Assembly (NCBI GenBank): GCA_022577435.1
Contig: JAKOON010000070.1
Coordinates: 899,219-963,218 of the forward strand
Direction: 5' to 3'
Source of the DNA: Embiotoca jacksoni
Taxonomy: Eukaryota > Chordata > Actinopteri > Embiotocidae
Length of the DNA stretch: 64,000 bases
The stretch's first letter is position 1, and each line of letters opens with the position of its first letter. The notes under the pieces are model-generated. The model worked only from the letters and a program-made list of their open reading frames with translations, was not told the DNA's origin and did no database searches. Positions 62,851 to 64,000 of the stretch are shown here, piece by piece. Made by a program: the position numbers and the translations under genes.

Positions 62851-64000
62851 CTGTTTCTGACACTAAGAACAGGCCAGGTAAAGTTCAGTCAGAGTCATCA
62901 ACAGTTTGGTGACAAAAAATAAAAAGACAGTTAATTTAGTGGAAGACATCTTTGTCAGAGCTCACATGCTGTACAGTAATCTCCAGTAGATCAGGTTGGC
63001 AGAAATGATTGTAGTCTTATGTAACAGTGCTGCACAAAAACTGAGCACTGTGGTTCTTTTTCCTCATTACTAATCCATCTAAGTTTGGCTCATATAGCAA
63101 TTACAGTACATCCTTTTCCTCAGACTGCACTGCAAACATTAACATAACACAGAGATCAACAATATAAACTGCGCAAATTATATGCAATATTTTATCAGTA
63201 AATTTACTGGATTATTGTGTTCATTTCTGGAACAACGTCTTCTCTTCAGTGTCGCCTACAGTTCCCCGTCTGTCTGCACCAACGACAAGACTGATGATCA
63301 ATATTTCAGCTGCAGAGGTTCACCAGTGGCAACCTGACACTCCTGCTGCTGTCAGTGAAACAACGAGGCACACGGAGGCCACGCAACCTCAAAGGAGCAC
63401 GTGGTCTTTATGAATGTCAGTCAGCAGCAGAATGAATGTACTATTCATTAATATTTGGGCAAGTGTGAAGCACAATTCATCACACTGATGACCTGTGAAC
63501 ACAATTTTAAGGATGGAACTTATCTCCTCTCAATCAGTGCATCTTAAATGTTAGCAGTCCCTCAGTATGTGGGAACCTTTATTAACAATAAATTATTATT
63601 AGCTTTGTGGTCATCAGTCGATAGACTTTGCACAGTTGATATCACATGACCTAAGTGTGGCAGTTTGATCACATAATAAAAGGTGATTGTATATTTGGGC
63701 TGTAAAACTATGATGTAGTTGAATCCTCGAGAAAGAACCAACAAGTGAACCTTCTGTTTTGGTCAAACGCCAGATGGACTATGAATGGGATGAAAAACAT
63801 TAGTATGCCTGGAGGAATATCTTTTTGTCAAACTAATGCAGTCAAGGTCAAGAATAAACTTTCATGCTAAAAATTATGGTTTTGTTTAAATAAACACACT
63901 TAACACGTTACATATGACAAACATGTTAAATTGCCACCAAATATGGTTTAACAGATCATATTTCATATTTCAAATTCTTGGAAAACTGCTTTATCGTCTC

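Larger units (their letters stand above)
61221..64000. other. Upstream region of stxbp4 (5' intron or flank)
   Basis: It contains a foldback structure at 61.57-61.67 kb and (ATT)14 at 62.81-62.85 kb. I see no CpG-rich promoter, no 5' exon that can be supported, and no neighbouring gene. Confidence 0.5.

Overview
The window looks like vertebrate, most likely teleost fish, nuclear DNA. It holds short exons with GT-AG splice sites in very long introns, long (CA)n/(GT)n microsatellites, two Tc1-type DNA transposons, a tRNA-like SINE family with a GGAT-type tail, and retroelement tails reading 'ggcgctatataaataaa' followed by (TTGAA)n. I cannot name the species.

The whole window is essentially one gene on the minus strand: stxbp4 (syntaxin-binding protein 4, Synip). 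I could assemble 17 coding exons by eye, from about 61213 down to 2902. Splice sites and codon phases agree across all 16 junctions and give 588 codons. In order the protein has a first PDZ domain (exons 1-4), a Ser-rich linker (exons 5-6), a second PDZ domain (exons 7-9) that matches the single PDZ of mammalian STXBP4, a Pro-rich linker (exons 10-11), an EF-hand-like helix-loop-helix segment (exons 12-13), and a coiled coil (exons 14-17). The WW domain expected at the C-terminus is not found and should lie beyond the left edge. The promoter and any 5' non-coding exon should lie to the right, at or beyond 61.2-64 kb.

The introns are a repository of repeats. From left to right: a 35-bp triplication at the donor of exon 17; (CA)41; a purine-only minisatellite (3.9-4.3 kb); a SINE copy (6.0-6.4 kb); an exon framed by complementary (GT)/(CA) tracts (7.34-7.54 kb); a LINE endonuclease fragment (8.0-8.5 kb) running into a 5.9-kb TGTTGTTACG-type minisatellite (8.5-14.4 kb); a tetranucleotide repeat and a decayed SINE (14.8-15.2 kb); a LINE tail with a 37-bp tandem array and a small octamer array (18.3-19.4 kb); a dead Tc1 element with long inverted repeats (20.5-21.9 kb); the same LINE tail with the octamer array grown to about 3.2 kb (23.8-27.2 kb); a Harbinger-like element carrying a 22-bp minisatellite (30.9-32.5 kb); a second dead Tc1 element (36.5-38.1 kb); a G-rich octamer array (38.7-39.0 kb); a repeat family present in opposite orientations (43.6 and 54.2 kb); a second full SINE copy followed by a perfect 30-bp palindrome (52.8-53.3 kb); and a foldback element (61.5-61.7 kb).

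No other protein-coding gene, functional tRNA, rRNA or CRISPR array is supported. The long cysteine/valine-rich reading frames between 8.4 and 14.5 kb are products of the tandem repeat. The most interesting points are the extra N-terminal PDZ domain, the tandem-repeat architecture around several splice sites, and minisatellites that appear to have grown inside transposable elements.
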